Source: a bacterium (GTDB taxonomy: Bacteria; Sumerlaeota; Sumerlaeia; SLMS01). Taken from it: DNA of 64,000 nucleotides. The stretch covers positions 1-64,000 of the forward strand of contig WGMQ01000033.1 of assembly GCA_016125005.1 (NCBI GenBank), written 5' to 3'. Under the pieces are notes generated by a model. The model was not told where the DNA came from. It saw nothing but the letters and a program-made list of their open reading frames with translations, and did not search any database. This document shows, in pieces, positions 1 through 8,458 of the stretch (the stretch's first letter is position 1; every line of letters begins with the position of its first letter). The translations under genes were made by a program, and so were the position numbers.

Positions 1-2142
1 GATGACGTCGAAGCTCGTGGAAGTGCCCGCGCTCCAGTCAACTGTGCTGCCCAGGATCGAGCTGATCACCGGAGCTTCGGCGGCGCTGCCCGCCGCCTCG
101 TTCTTGAGGATCCAATTATCCGGGTCCAGCTCGACCGTCCAGGGCTCGAAGTTGCCGAGGTTCACCTCGAGCTGCTGTGTCCGTGCATTGTTGTATAGAC
201 GGTGGGTTTGTCGCGTCCCCGCGAGGTCGCTGACCACGATGTCGACCGGCATTGTATAGACACTCGGCATGGAACCCGACTGGGTCTGGGTGATGTCCAC
301 GGTGAGGATGTTGTCGGCGCCATCGCGGCGCGAGCCATAGGCCCAGCTATACGTCGGACGTCCCGGCTGGTAGACCCACTGGTTGAAGAACCAGTCCAGA
401 TCCTGGCCGCTCGAGTCCTCCATCGCCTGCTGGAAGTCGGATGTCAGCACGGTTGAACGAGCGTGGCGCTGTAGATAGAGCCGCATGCCGGCCAACATCT
501 CCTCCTTGCCGAGCACGTTCCTCAGCATGTGCAGCACCCAGCCGCCACGCCGATAGACGACCGAGCCCGCAAAGCTGTCCGCGTTTGAGTTCACCAGCGC
601 GACCGTGTTGCTGGCAGTCCACGCATTCACGTAAGAATGGTACGATTCGATGCCGTACTCGTTCTCGTAGTAGAGTGCCTCGCACCATGTCGCGAAGCCC
701 TCGTTCAGCCAGAGATGGTCGAAGGTGCGACAGGTCACGTCGTCGCCGAACCAGTGGTGGGCCAGCTCGTGGACGTTGCGGCGACCCTTGCCCGGCTCGC
801 TCGATCCGGTCGCGATACCCACGTCTCCGCCGGGCATGCTGGTGACCGTGGTGTGCTCCATGCCCGACCCGCTCAGATGGGTGGCGGTGGTATACTTGTG
901 CTCGAGGAAAGGATACTCGCCGAAGGTCTCCGAGAGGAACTGCATGGCATCAAGCGTTCCCGCCACGCCCGGCGACTCTGCGCTGAAGTTCTGCGGCAGC
1001 AGGTAGTGCCCGATCTCCATCGTGTCGGTGCCGTTCAGAGCTGTATAGACAGTGGAGACATAGGAGTAATTCGTCGAGCAGATCGAGACCAGGTAGGTTG
1101 GGATCGGGAAGTCGGAGTGCCAGTGCCAGCGCTCGGTGGCACCAAGGTCCTCGCGATTCACCAGAGTTCCGTTGCTCACGGTGATGTACGGTTTGGACGA
1201 CTCGATATGCATGTCCATCATGGCCTTGTCGTCGGGCAGATCCTTACAGGGCCACCAGAAGCGCGCACCGTAGGGCTCGCTGAACGTATAGACAATGGGA
1301 GTAGCGGGCGAGCCGTGCGTGCCGCGTACATACGGCGCACCGAAAACACCGCCCGTAGCAGGCGTTCCCGCGTAGCTGATCCGCAGCACCAGTTCCTCGC
1401 CCGTGTTGTAGGTGCGCGGAAGCGTCATCACGAGGAAGTTGCCGCTGAACGCGAAGGGGACTGCTGGAGTCCCTTCGCCCTGGTCGATGGATGAAACCGC
1501 CATCGCGCCCCCGTTGGGGCTGAAGTCCAGCGCGAAACTCGTCAGCCCATCCGCCAGCACCTGGCCAGTGAAGATCACCGTCCCGGAGATCGCGGTATTC
1601 GCATGGCTGATACGGAGCGAAAGGTCGTAGTGCAGCGCATCCACCAGGGCCTGCGTCGGGTGCGGCGTCGGCTGGGCTTTTGTCCACTTGGCGGGATCGG
1701 TGAAGGCCATCTCGAAGTGGATATCCTCGTAGCTATCGCGCAGGGAGAACACCCGTAGCGACTGCGTCGAGGCCACCTGGGAACCTTCGAGCCGCAGCAT
1801 GTTGTCGCCCTCGCGGATCATGCCGAGCGGGATGCGCAGCAGCCAGGCTCCATCCGAAAGAATTGGCCAGCTATCGACCGGCACGCCGTTGAGGGAAATG
1901 GCCGCCCCGGGAAGAGAGCCTTCCGCCAGTGTCACCTCCAGTGCGAAGACCGACTGGCGATAGTCCGTCTTGTCCGGCCCAGTGAAATGGGCCTCGACCG
2001 TGGGTTGGGCCGTGAAGATCGGTTTCACTGGGGCATCCAGCAGCACCGTGCGATCCGCCATGTCCACCGCCGCAAAGCCATAACCGGACAGCGTAGCCAC
2101 GCAAACTGCGGCCAACAACGTGCAAATGTTTCTTGTCTTCAA
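1..2142 (-). CDS. M1-family zinc aminopeptidase, exported (C-terminus outside window)
   Basis: A zinc metallopeptidase that removes N-terminal residues from peptides, probably in the periplasm or at the cell surface. The translation carries the M1 zinc signature HELAHHW followed, 18 residues after the second zinc histidine, by the third ligand in NEGFATW. The GxMEN-type exopeptidase motif appears as GSGMEH upstream, and a downstream VVYRRGG segment holds the likely transition-state tyrosine. The N-terminus is a signal peptide (about 24 residues, ending near GFAA). I chose a TTG start at 2142 because a GGGGGTG stretch lies just upstream; an in-frame GTG lies further upstream. The reading frame is open to base 1 and ends in a region after the catalytic domain (ISSILGSTVDWS), so an additional C-terminal domain is probably cut off. 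It is the last visible gene of the operon starting at 6597, 80 bases after the S66 peptidase. Confidence 0.9.
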   Translation of the reverse strand, partial: MKTRNICTLLAAVCVATLSGYGFAAVDMADRTVLLDAPVKPIFTAQPTVEAHFTGPDKTDYRQSVFALEVTLAEGSLPGAAISLNGVPVDSWPILSDGAWLLRIPLGMIREGDNMLRLEGSQVASTQSLRVFSLRDSYEDIHFEMAFTDPAKWTKAQPTPHPTQALVDALHYDLSLRISHANTAISGTVIFTGQVLADGLTSFALDFSPNGGAMAVSSIDQGEGTPAVPFAFSGNFLVMTLPRTYNTGEELVLRISYAGTPATGGVFGAPYVRGTHGSPATPIVYTFSEPYGARFWWPCKDLPDDKAMMDMHIESSKPYITVSNGTLVNREDLGATERWHWHSDFPIPTYLVSICSTNYSYVSTVYTALNGTDTMEIGHYLLPQNFSAESPGVAGTLDAMQFLSETFGEYPFLEHKYTTATHLSGSGMEHTTVTSMPGGDVGIATGSSEPGKGRRNVHELAHHWFGDDVTCRTFDHLWLNEGFATWCEALYYENEYGIESYHSYVNAWTASNTVALVNSNADSFAGSVVYRRGGWVLHMLRNVLGKEEMLAGMRLYLQRHARSTVLTSDFQQAMEDSSGQDLDWFFNQWVYQPGRPTYSWAYGSRRDGADNILTVDITQTQSGSMPSVYTMPVDIVVSDLAGTRQTHRLYNNARTQQLEVNLGNFEPWTVELDPDNWILKNEAAGSAAEAPVISSILGSTVDWSAGTSTSFDVI
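193..1293 (+). repeat. Cluster of four GTATAGAC octamers in the aminopeptidase gene
   Basis: Exact copies at 193, 254, 1043 and 1286, all in the same orientation. On the coding (minus) strand they encode RLYNN, SVYT, TVYT and IVYT, that is two registers. Confidence 0.85.
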
Positions 2143-2222
2143 ATCGCACCCCCATCGCTCTTGAAACACCCCGAAGATGACGACTTATATGCAGGGGTCC
2201 GCGGGAAATGCAAGAGTTCCCG

Positions 2223-3254
2223 TCACTTCAGGCGAACGGGATTCTCCAAGAGGCGGATCGTGCCTTTGTCGGCGTCGAGTTCCGCCAGCGCACCAACGGG
2301 GATCGTGGTGTTATTCTCCACATGCCCGACGGGATAGTTAAGCAGGACCGGGTACGGCTTGTCGCCGAAATACTGGTCCATCAATTCACGCACCGTGAAG
2401 CTGTTGTCCGGCTCGTCCGGGTCGCAGCGGTAGAATTGGCCGATGACGACACCTTCCAGCTTGTCGAGTTTCCCGGCAAGCCGCAGCGTGCTCAACATGC
2501 GGTCGATGCGATAGGGAGCCTCGCGGATCTCCTCAAGGAAGAGGATGTGCCCCTCCGGTTGGAAGTCGTACTTGGTCCCGGTCAGCGCGTGGACGAGCGA
2601 TAGGTTGCCGCCGATGAGGCGACCTGTCGCCTTGCCGCCCACAAGCTTCACCGGGGGATTGTCCGGTACCGTGGGGATCACGTAGCCGATGTGTCCGTCT
2701 GCATAGGTCGAGGCGGAGAGCGTGTCCCAAAACGCTGTCGCCTGGAGCGGACGCAGATCGCGGCGATTCGCGAGAGCCTGCCACGTTGTGGGCGCGTGGA
2801 ACGCGACGTTGCCTGTCTGTGTATAGATCGCCTGATGCACCGCCGTGATGTCGCTGAAGCCGGTGAAGATCTTCGGGTTCTTGCGGATCGTCTCGTAGTC
2901 GATCATGTCAAGGATGCGTGTGGCGCCGAATCCGCCGCCGGGGCAGAAGAGCGCGTCGACCTCGGGATCGGCCCAGGCAGCGTTGAAGCCCGCTGCGCGG
3001 TCCTGGTCCGTGCCCGCCAGGTAGCGGTTCACCGTGCGGAGGTTCTTCGCTTCCACGACATGATAACCCATCGATTCGAGACCGAGGGTGATGGAGGTAA
3101 TCGTGTCGGCCGAGATGGGTCGGGCGGGAGAGACCAATGCAATGGTGTCTCCGGGCTTGAGCGCCATCGGTACATGGAGGTTTGACGGATCTTCAGCGCC
3201 GAGTGGCACTGCCACGGCCAATACGGCGAGGGTTTGGAGGAGTAGCTTGGTCAT
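2223..3254 (-). CDS. Exported LD-carboxypeptidase (peptidase S66, LdcA/MccF type)
   Basis: Predicted serine peptidase of family S66, which cleaves the L,D bond of tetrapeptide tails during murein recycling (LdcA) or hydrolyses microcin C-type compounds (MccF). The family Ser-Glu-His triad can be placed: Ser134 in TGFSD, Glu241 or Glu242 in LFLEEI, and His311 in YPVGH. The 343-residue length fits the family. Unlike cytoplasmic LdcA of enterobacteria, the first 20 residues form a clear signal peptide (hydrophobic stretch then PLGA), so it should act outside the cytoplasm. Its ATG overlaps the stop of the upstream lipoprotein by four bases, which implies translational coupling. The family assignment is firm; the substrate (muropeptide or another amide) is not. 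Confidence 0.88.
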   Translation of the reverse strand: MTKLLLQTLAVLAVAVPLGAEDPSNLHVPMALKPGDTIALVSPARPISADTITSITLGLESMGYHVVEAKNLRTVNRYLAGTDQDRAAGFNAAWADPEVDALFCPGGGFGATRILDMIDYETIRKNPKIFTGFSDITAVHQAIYTQTGNVAFHAPTTWQALANRRDLRPLQATAFWDTLSASTYADGHIGYVIPTVPDNPPVKLVGGKATGRLIGGNLSLVHALTGTKYDFQPEGHILFLEEIREAPYRIDRMLSTLRLAGKLDKLEGVVIGQFYRCDPDEPDNSFTVRELMDQYFGDKPYPVLLNYPVGHVENNTTIPVGALAELDADKGTIRLLENPVRLK

Positions 3255-5254
3255 CGTTTGCGGCGGGCCCTTTCGCGTTCTTCCTCGTCGTAACCGGGGC
3301 TGGTCAGTCCCTGACGTTCGTCGAAGGAGACGGGGCGGTTTGAGCGGAATTTGAATACATAGGGGAGGTTGCTGACGGAATCTCCGCCCGCGGTTTCGGC
3401 GCCCTTGCGGAGTGTCACGCGGTAGTTGGTTTCCCAGTTCCCGATGCCCGCGAAGTAGAGGATCGACCAGCCGGTCTTGCGATCGCGGCGGAAGTAGATC
3501 TGCCCCTTGCCGGCGGGGAGCTGCGGGCTGATGTCGATGTCGTCGATCGTGACCGATTCCGGATCGATCGCGGCATTGAAATAGAAGGCGATCGGGTTGT
3601 CGTAACGCAGCAGTACATCCGTTGCGCCGTCAGGCGGATCGGTGCCGATGACCTCCGGCTCGCCCGTGGTGAACTCCATGGAAAAATCGCGCTCCATGGT
3701 GACGCCCTCAAGGCTCGCCGCGGTCTTCGTCACCGTCAGGCGATAGCGCGTGCCGTAGCGTAGCACCGGGCGCCCGCCGGTGGGAATCGCGTCCATGTCG
3801 ATGCGATAGATGGCGCTCCCCACTCCTCCCTGCCCGCCCTGCGCGATGACGTTGAAGCCCACATCCGGTACAAGCCGAATGGCCTCGCGTACTGTGCGCG
3901 TGTCCATCGGCATGTTGAATTGGATGACCAGCGGGGTGGGCTGGAGGATCGTCAGGTTCTTTGCGCCCGTGACCGGGTTTGTATAGACAACCTCCGGGCG
4001 CTTGATGTCGCGCTCAAGCGTCATGTCCGGGACTTCGGTCGGTGTCGATCCGCCGCGGACCGTTGCACGGGCGCGGCCCGGGCGATAGCCCACCAACGTC
4101 GCCGTTAGGTCGTAGCTCCCCGGCGGCACATTCACGATGCTGAAGAAGCCCGAATCGTCCGTATAGCCAACGAGACTGGTGCCGCCCACGCTGATACTGA
4201 CTCCGGCCGACCCGCCATCAGGGAGCACGTCGAACTTCACGCGACCGACAAGGCTTCCCGAATCATTCGACAGGGTGGTGTCCTCAAGGAGGGTCAGAGT
4301 CACCTCGGCCGCCTCCAGCGAACGGAGCGAGACCGGCACTTTCTTGTCGAGGATGAAGCCCACGGCGCTCGCCGCCACGCTGTAGTTGCCCGCGGGCAGG
4401 TTGCGAATCTCGAAGCGACCATTCGTGTCCGGCGTGGCCGAGTAGGAGGTTCCCTCCAGCACCACGCGCACGGCGCTGTAGTCGTTCGGCACGGTGCCAT
4501 CGGCCAGGAGCACGTCCACCGAGCCGAAGACCACACGATCCGCGGCCGCTTCCTGAAGACCTTCCTCTGCCACGGTTTCCGCCGCGCTCATCAGGCGTAC
4601 CGGCTCCACCTCGGTCACCTCACCGGCGGCGACGGTCACCTTCATTTCCACCTCGGCGTAGGCAGGTCGCTGGAACCGAAGCGTGTACTCGCCCGGCTCC
4701 ACGTTGATTAGTTCATAGGTACCGTCCTCCAGCGTCCTGACCTTGTTGCCGATCTGGTCCACCGCCACCGAGACCCCCATCTCATCGCCGGGGATCTGCG
4801 TCGACACGGTGCCGCGGATCGTCCCACGGGTCCGCGATGCAAACTGCGCCGGACCGGCCAGCGACGGATCGATCGGTTCCATGAAAAGTGGCGGGAGGGT
4901 GAGGAAGGGCTGCTTCTTCGCGAGGTCAGCCTCGGTGATTTCCACCGGCGCCATTGCCTGGCTGACGAGGTCCGGCCGAGCGGCGCGGAGCACATACTTG
5001 CCGGGCTTCAGGCCTGAGACCTCGAACTTGCCTTCCGAATCGGTCAGCGCCATGAAGGACGTTCCCTCGGCGAAGACCATGACGCTGTGGGCTTCGATCC
5101 CATCCGGCAGGTTCAACTGCCCCGCGATGGACGCGGTCGTGTTGGCGGGCGCGGGAGTCGGCGCGGGCGGCGCCTCCTTCTCGCCGCAGGATGCAACCGT
5201 CAGGGCCATCAGCAGCCAGGTTGCCAGGAAGAGGAGGGAGCGCAGAGGAGTCAT
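3251..5254 (-). CDS. Lipoprotein with carboxypeptidase-regulatory-like and Big_5 Ig-like domains
   Basis: A 667-residue surface or periplasmic lipoprotein. The signal peptide ends in a lipobox (VASC, Cys at about residue 23) followed by a Pro/Ala-rich linker. Four or more beta-sandwich repeats of the carboxypeptidase regulatory-like type follow; each has the typical pattern of an S/T-rich strand, then GxFEI or GxYEL, then a PxGxY turn (for example NLPAGNYSV, NVEPGEYTL, NVPPGSYDL). The C-terminal 230 residues hold two Ig-like domains of Big_5 type (PVTGAKN...FNMPMD and PPDGATD...FNAAID). No catalytic motif is visible, so it is probably structural or substrate-binding. Both ends overlap the neighbouring genes by four bases. 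One copy of the octamer GTATAGAC lies inside it at 3981. Confidence 0.85.
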   Translation of the reverse strand: MTPLRSLLFLATWLLMALTVASCGEKEAPPAPTPAPANTTASIAGQLNLPDGIEAHSVMVFAEGTSFMALTDSEGKFEVSGLKPGKYVLRAARPDLVSQAMAPVEITEADLAKKQPFLTLPPLFMEPIDPSLAGPAQFASRTRGTIRGTVSTQIPGDEMGVSVAVDQIGNKVRTLEDGTYELINVEPGEYTLRFQRPAYAEVEMKVTVAAGEVTEVEPVRLMSAAETVAEEGLQEAAADRVVFGSVDVLLADGTVPNDYSAVRVVLEGTSYSATPDTNGRFEIRNLPAGNYSVAASAVGFILDKKVPVSLRSLEAAEVTLTLLEDTTLSNDSGSLVGRVKFDVLPDGGSAGVSISVGGTSLVGYTDDSGFFSIVNVPPGSYDLTATLVGYRPGRARATVRGGSTPTEVPDMTLERDIKRPEVVYTNPVTGAKNLTILQPTPLVIQFNMPMDTRTVREAIRLVPDVGFNVIAQGGQGGVGSAIYRIDMDAIPTGGRPVLRYGTRYRLTVTKTAASLEGVTMERDFSMEFTTGEPEVIGTDPPDGATDVLLRYDNPIAFYFNAAIDPESVTIDDIDISPQLPAGKGQIYFRRDRKTGWSILYFAGIGNWETNYRVTLRKGAETAGGDSVSNLPYVFKFRSNRPVSFDERQGLTSPGYDEEERERARRKR

Positions 5255-6597
5255 GGCTGGTAGAGGAGCACTTTCTCGCGGTTCTCAAGGAACGCCCGGT
5301 AGTCAGGTGCGGCGGACCAGCGGCGCTTGATCTGGGCCGGGTCCAGGCCGCGCGACAACGATTGGAGGAGCGAGGCATTGCGGTAGCCGAGTCCCTCGCT
5401 GTCCGGTGGCTGCTGGCGCGACGAAGCGGCCGCCGCGCGGCGGATCGTCAGGCTCGCCTCGACCAGGGCCACCATCGCGTCGGGTACCACGCGGATGCGA
5501 AGCGTTCCCTGCGGCGCACCCTCGGGTGTGGCTTCGATTTCGAGCCCGTCGATCTTGGTCGTATCCAGTCGCTCGCGGAGTGCCAGCGGGGGGACCTGTG
5601 TCGGATGAAGGACCAGCTCAGCGCGTCCATCGGGTCGGATGGTCACGGTTCTCTTCGCGAAAAGCCCGTCACCAAGCAGTCGCTGCAACGTGCTTAGCTC
5701 GGGCCAACCCTGCTGGAACGGGGGCCATTGGCGTACCTCATCCAGGCGCGCTTCGTCCTCCGGCTTCAGTGACCAAGAGTCAGCCGCAAGCCAGCGATTT
5801 CCATCGCTCCGTTTCCAATTGCTCATCGTCTGGATGGTCAGATCCGCCTGTATTCCGTAGGTCTCGTTGAACAGCCGCGCCAGCTCTGCCGCGGTCATGC
5901 CCGGCAGCACTGGAATCGGAAGGAACGCATCCAACGTGCCCGCATAGCCGAGATCGGACAGCGGGCCGTCAACGTAGTCCGTTCGCATGAGGGTGGGGCG
6001 GTCCAGCACGATGAAGCGAATCCCTGTGAGACTTGCCTTCTCCAAGGCGGCGCCGAGCACCGAGGCCTCCAGCGAGTTCGTCGATCCGTTGAGGGGAATA
6101 TCCCAGACCACCGCGTCGCTATCGGCCACGATTTCATTGGCCGAGCGGAACACATCCCGGGTCAGGCGATAGACGCGGAAGCGGCGCTTTCCGTCCATGA
6201 GCTTCTGGAGCGACTTGGTCGGCGACGTCGTTTCGTCGTCGACCAGCACGACCGTCGCCAGCGACAGCATCACGTTGTTGTTAAGGATCTCGATCGTGTG
6301 GCGTCCCCGCGAATCCACGGAGGCACTCGTCACGAACAGTGTCAGCCTGCGGCGGCGGAGATTGGGGAAGTTCTCGCGCTCCTCGCGCTCAATGCCCAGT
6401 TGGAAGGTCTTGGAAGGGTCGAGTTCCTGACGGACCTCGGGCGTGATGGGAACCGCCGTGGTGACCACGTCAGGTACCGGCGCCGGTGCCTCTGACTCCG
6501 ATGGAGAGGAAGCACATCCCATCCACAGCAGGCAAATCGCCAGTACTCCAGCCCAAAGCGGGAACTTTCCGAACCAACCCACTGCGCACCTCGTCAT
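5251..6597 (-). CDS. Divergent NamZ-like (DUF1343) lipoprotein
   Basis: A 448-residue lipoprotein (lipobox WMGC). The middle resembles the DUF1343/NamZ family, exo-acting N-acetylmuramidases: FVTSASVDSRGR matches the family's LTNxTGVDxxGR, FIVLDRP matches the family's VLDRP, GPLSDL and IPVLPGMTAAELARLFN match the GPxxD and IPVxxGMTxGELAxxxN segments, and TMSNWKRSD matches the MxxWKR segment. The family's GPEHG segment after the first strand is not recognisable; the corresponding place reads VVLVDDETTSP. The C-terminal 130 residues do not resemble the family and may be a separate domain. It is the first gene of a four-gene operon with an LD-carboxypeptidase, which supports a murein-related role. 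It may be a non-catalytic relative. Assignment by motif reading only. Confidence 0.6.
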   Translation of the reverse strand: MTRCAVGWFGKFPLWAGVLAICLLWMGCASSPSESEAPAPVPDVVTTAVPITPEVRQELDPSKTFQLGIEREERENFPNLRRRRLTLFVTSASVDSRGRHTIEILNNNVMLSLATVVLVDDETTSPTKSLQKLMDGKRRFRVYRLTRDVFRSANEIVADSDAVVWDIPLNGSTNSLEASVLGAALEKASLTGIRFIVLDRPTLMRTDYVDGPLSDLGYAGTLDAFLPIPVLPGMTAAELARLFNETYGIQADLTIQTMSNWKRSDGNRWLAADSWSLKPEDEARLDEVRQWPPFQQGWPELSTLQRLLGDGLFAKRTVTIRPDGRAELVLHPTQVPPLALRERLDTTKIDGLEIEATPEGAPQGTLRIRVVPDAMVALVEASLTIRRAAAASSRQQPPDSEGLGYRNASLLQSLSRGLDPAQIKRRWSAAPDYRAFLENREKVLLYQP

Positions 6598-6715
6598 CCG
6601 TCGTCATCGGGGACACTGTCCCCGGGATGTTATTGCGGCCACGGATCAACCGGCAGGGCAAGCGCAAGCGGCGTTTCGAAGCAGGCGGGCGGGAAAATCC
6701 GCGGAACTGAAACGC

Positions 6716-6751
6716 AGAAGGCCCACCTTGCCGAAGCGAGGTGGGCCTTCT
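6716..6751 (-). terminator. Perfect 13-bp hairpin, probable terminator
   Basis: Arms 6716-6728 (AGAAGGCCCACCT) and 6739-6751 are exact reverse complements around a 10-base loop. On the minus strand the hairpin is followed by GCGTTTC, a weak U-rich tail. It lies 119 bases upstream of the NamZ-like gene and downstream of the HAD gene, so it could insulate the two minus-strand units, though it is far (about 800 bases) from the HAD stop codon. Confidence 0.6.
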
Positions 6752-7027
6752 GTCTCCCATCACCCTGAGAACGAGCGTACTGCGTTGACGGCTTGGTCGC
6801 TGGCTTGACGGCGGCGGGCAATCCCCCGATAACCCGCCGTCATCTGGCCTGTTTTTGGTCCCCGGGAAACCGTCAAGAAACCCGGATGACCTGCGCGGGG
6901 TCCCCTCACCCCATTCCGGCGTCCGATCGAAACGATCTTTTGCCGAGACTACGGAAACCTAAACCCCTCCCCCCTGAAACAAACCACTCCCTTCCCCCCC
7001 GGGAATGCGAAGTGGACTTCTTGGAGG

Positions 7028-7070
7028 AGGTCGAGTCACCAGGCCCCCCGGCATACAGGTGACCCGACCT
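7028..7070. repeat. Inverted repeat (13-base arms, one mismatch)
   Basis: Left arm 7028-7040 (AGGTCGAGTCACC) and right arm 7058-7070 (GGTGACCCGACCT) pair with one mismatch around a 17-base C-rich loop. No U-tract follows on either strand, so it is not a clear terminator. It could be part of a structured transcript. Confidence 0.5.
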
Positions 7071-7173
7071 CTCTCCGACTTCTGCCGACGCTGTCCGGTC
7101 TTGCTCCCCCTCGAACTACTCTTTGGATCGGACCGTCCTGATTGCTGCATCGGCAAATCTTATCGCCCGGGGA

Positions 7174-7207
7174 CCCGCCCCTGTGCCCCCCAGCAAACAG
7201 GGGCGGG
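7174..7207. repeat. GC-rich inverted repeat, possible terminator
   Basis: Arms 7174-7183 and 7198-7207 (CCCGCCCCTG and CAGGGGCGGG) pair perfectly around a 14-base loop. The flanks extend the stem imperfectly. It lies about 350 bases beyond the stop codon of the minus-strand HAD gene. Only a short CTT follows on the plus strand, so termination activity is uncertain. Confidence 0.45.
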
Positions 7208-7558
7208 CCCTTCGAGCGAAACGAAAACGAAGATTCGGCGGGGATGACCGGGGATCGCGTCCGTCGGGGTGTATCCCGATTTTCCAGCTACCGCTGCCTG
7301 CTCTTCGATCAGTGGCGAGAAAGGTCGTCTTTGCTTCTGCCGACCTGCCTTGCTGTGATGGCTTTAACATCTGCAAGGTTGAAGCCGGAATTTTGGCGGG
7401 GCGGAAAATCTCAGAGGAGATTCGTAACACGCAATTATTCAGTGATGCGCGAAAGGTCCGTGGCAGACGATCCCGCGAATCGCGGTGATGCGCCACCGCA
7501 CGCCGTTGCAGCCGAGCAACGCGCCTCCGTTGCGAAGGTGCATCGGGGAAGCCCCGAA

Positions 7559-8290
7559 TCAGCGGATTGTGGGGCCGAAAAGCAGCTCCCGCACTGCCGC
7601 AGGGAGCGTAGGGGCGCTGCGGAAACCCGCCGGAGGATCGCCGGAGTTTCGCCAGACCAGACACTGGGACCAGCCGCTGGCCAGTGCTCCCTCGCCGTCT
7701 GCCGTCGGTTCATCCCCGATAAGCCCGAATCGTGAGAACCCGGAGGCGGCCCTCTCCGCCGCCGCGAAAATGCGGCGATCCGGCTTCTCGGCTTCCACCT
7801 CGCTGGAAATGATCAGCGAGTGAACCCGCGATCCCAGCCCCAGTTCCCCCACGGTTTGCCGGAGTCTCCCGTCCCAGTTGCTCAGGATCCCAAAGGGGAC
7901 CCCGGCGGCCTCGAGGATGGCGAATGCCTCCTCCACGTCCGCAAAGAGCTGCCAGCACTGCGCCCCGGCGAAGTGGTCGAACACCTCCATATAATAGGAG
8001 GGCGCAGCCGGGGGCTGGAACCCGGCCTGGCGAAAGGTCTCCCGAATGACAGCCGACCAGAACGCCAGCGCCTGATCGCGAGTAATCCCATAGACGACGC
8101 CTGGATGCGCCGGGGTGTGTTTTCGGCAGTGGCGCCAGGCAGAAACAAAGGCAGCGTCAAGCGCCGCCGCGTCGGCGATGACACCATGACGGCGCGCCAG
8201 TTCCGCATAATGCCACCCTGCGGAAGGGTCGACTTTCAGCAAAGTCCAGCCCGCATCGAAATAGACAAAGTCGACCTGATGGCGCATCAT
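7559..8290 (-). CDS. HAD-superfamily hydrolase, subfamily IA type
   Basis: A 243-residue haloacid dehalogenase-like hydrolase, probably a phosphatase acting on a small phosphorylated metabolite. Motif I is FDAGWTLL (nucleophile Asp in the D-x-G-x-T form common in subfamily IA), motif II is GILSNWD, the motif III lysine lies in EAEKPDRRIF and motif IV is IGDEPTADG. A helical cap of about 100 residues sits between motifs I and II. The frame is open far upstream, but the family-like N-terminus begins at the ATGATG at 8290/8287, preceded by GAGG; translation from 8836 would run through topA in antisense. It is divergent from topA, with 168 bases between them. Confidence 0.85.
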   Translation of the reverse strand: MMRHQVDFVYFDAGWTLLKVDPSAGWHYAELARRHGVIADAAALDAAFVSAWRHCRKHTPAHPGVVYGITRDQALAFWSAVIRETFRQAGFQPPAAPSYYMEVFDHFAGAQCWQLFADVEEAFAILEAAGVPFGILSNWDGRLRQTVGELGLGSRVHSLIISSEVEAEKPDRRIFAAAERAASGFSRFGLIGDEPTADGEGALASGWSQCLVWRNSGDPPAGFRSAPTLPAAVRELLFGPTIR

Positions 8291-8458
8291 GTGGCCTCCT
8301 CGCGGACTTTTGCCCGATGGTTTTTCACTTGCCACCCCTCGCAGGCTTGTTACTTGCCTATGCCGCGCCCGGGGGCAACCCACGTGGCGAAGAAATCGCA
8401 AAGCACCGTCGGCTTCCCCCTTCCACCAGCGCCACCCCCAAGGTCCACCACTCACCTT

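Larger units (their letters stand above)
6752..7558. other. Gene-free interval with several hairpins
   Basis: About 800 bases without a convincing coding sequence. Open frames exist on both strands but their translations are low-complexity, rich in Arg/Pro/Ser and match nothing I recognise. Several inverted repeats stand out: 6806/6842 (imperfect, GC-rich), 7028/7070 (13-base arms, one mismatch) and 7174/7207 (10-base arms CCCGCCCCTG/CAGGGGCGGG). The sequence also has C-runs and is less regular in codon periodicity than its surroundings. A structured non-coding RNA or a decayed gene are both possible; I could not match tRNA, tmRNA, 6S or RNase P signatures by eye. Confidence 0.4.

Noticed and set aside
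637-1494. A 285-codon plus-strand frame at the left end
   Set aside because: It is antisense to the M1 peptidase, whose zinc and exopeptidase motifs are unmistakable on the minus strand.
7116-7664. Frames of 182 and 197 codons in the gene-free interval
   Set aside because: Translations are Arg/Ser/Pro-rich, overlap each other on opposite strands and the HAD gene, and contain no familiar motif.
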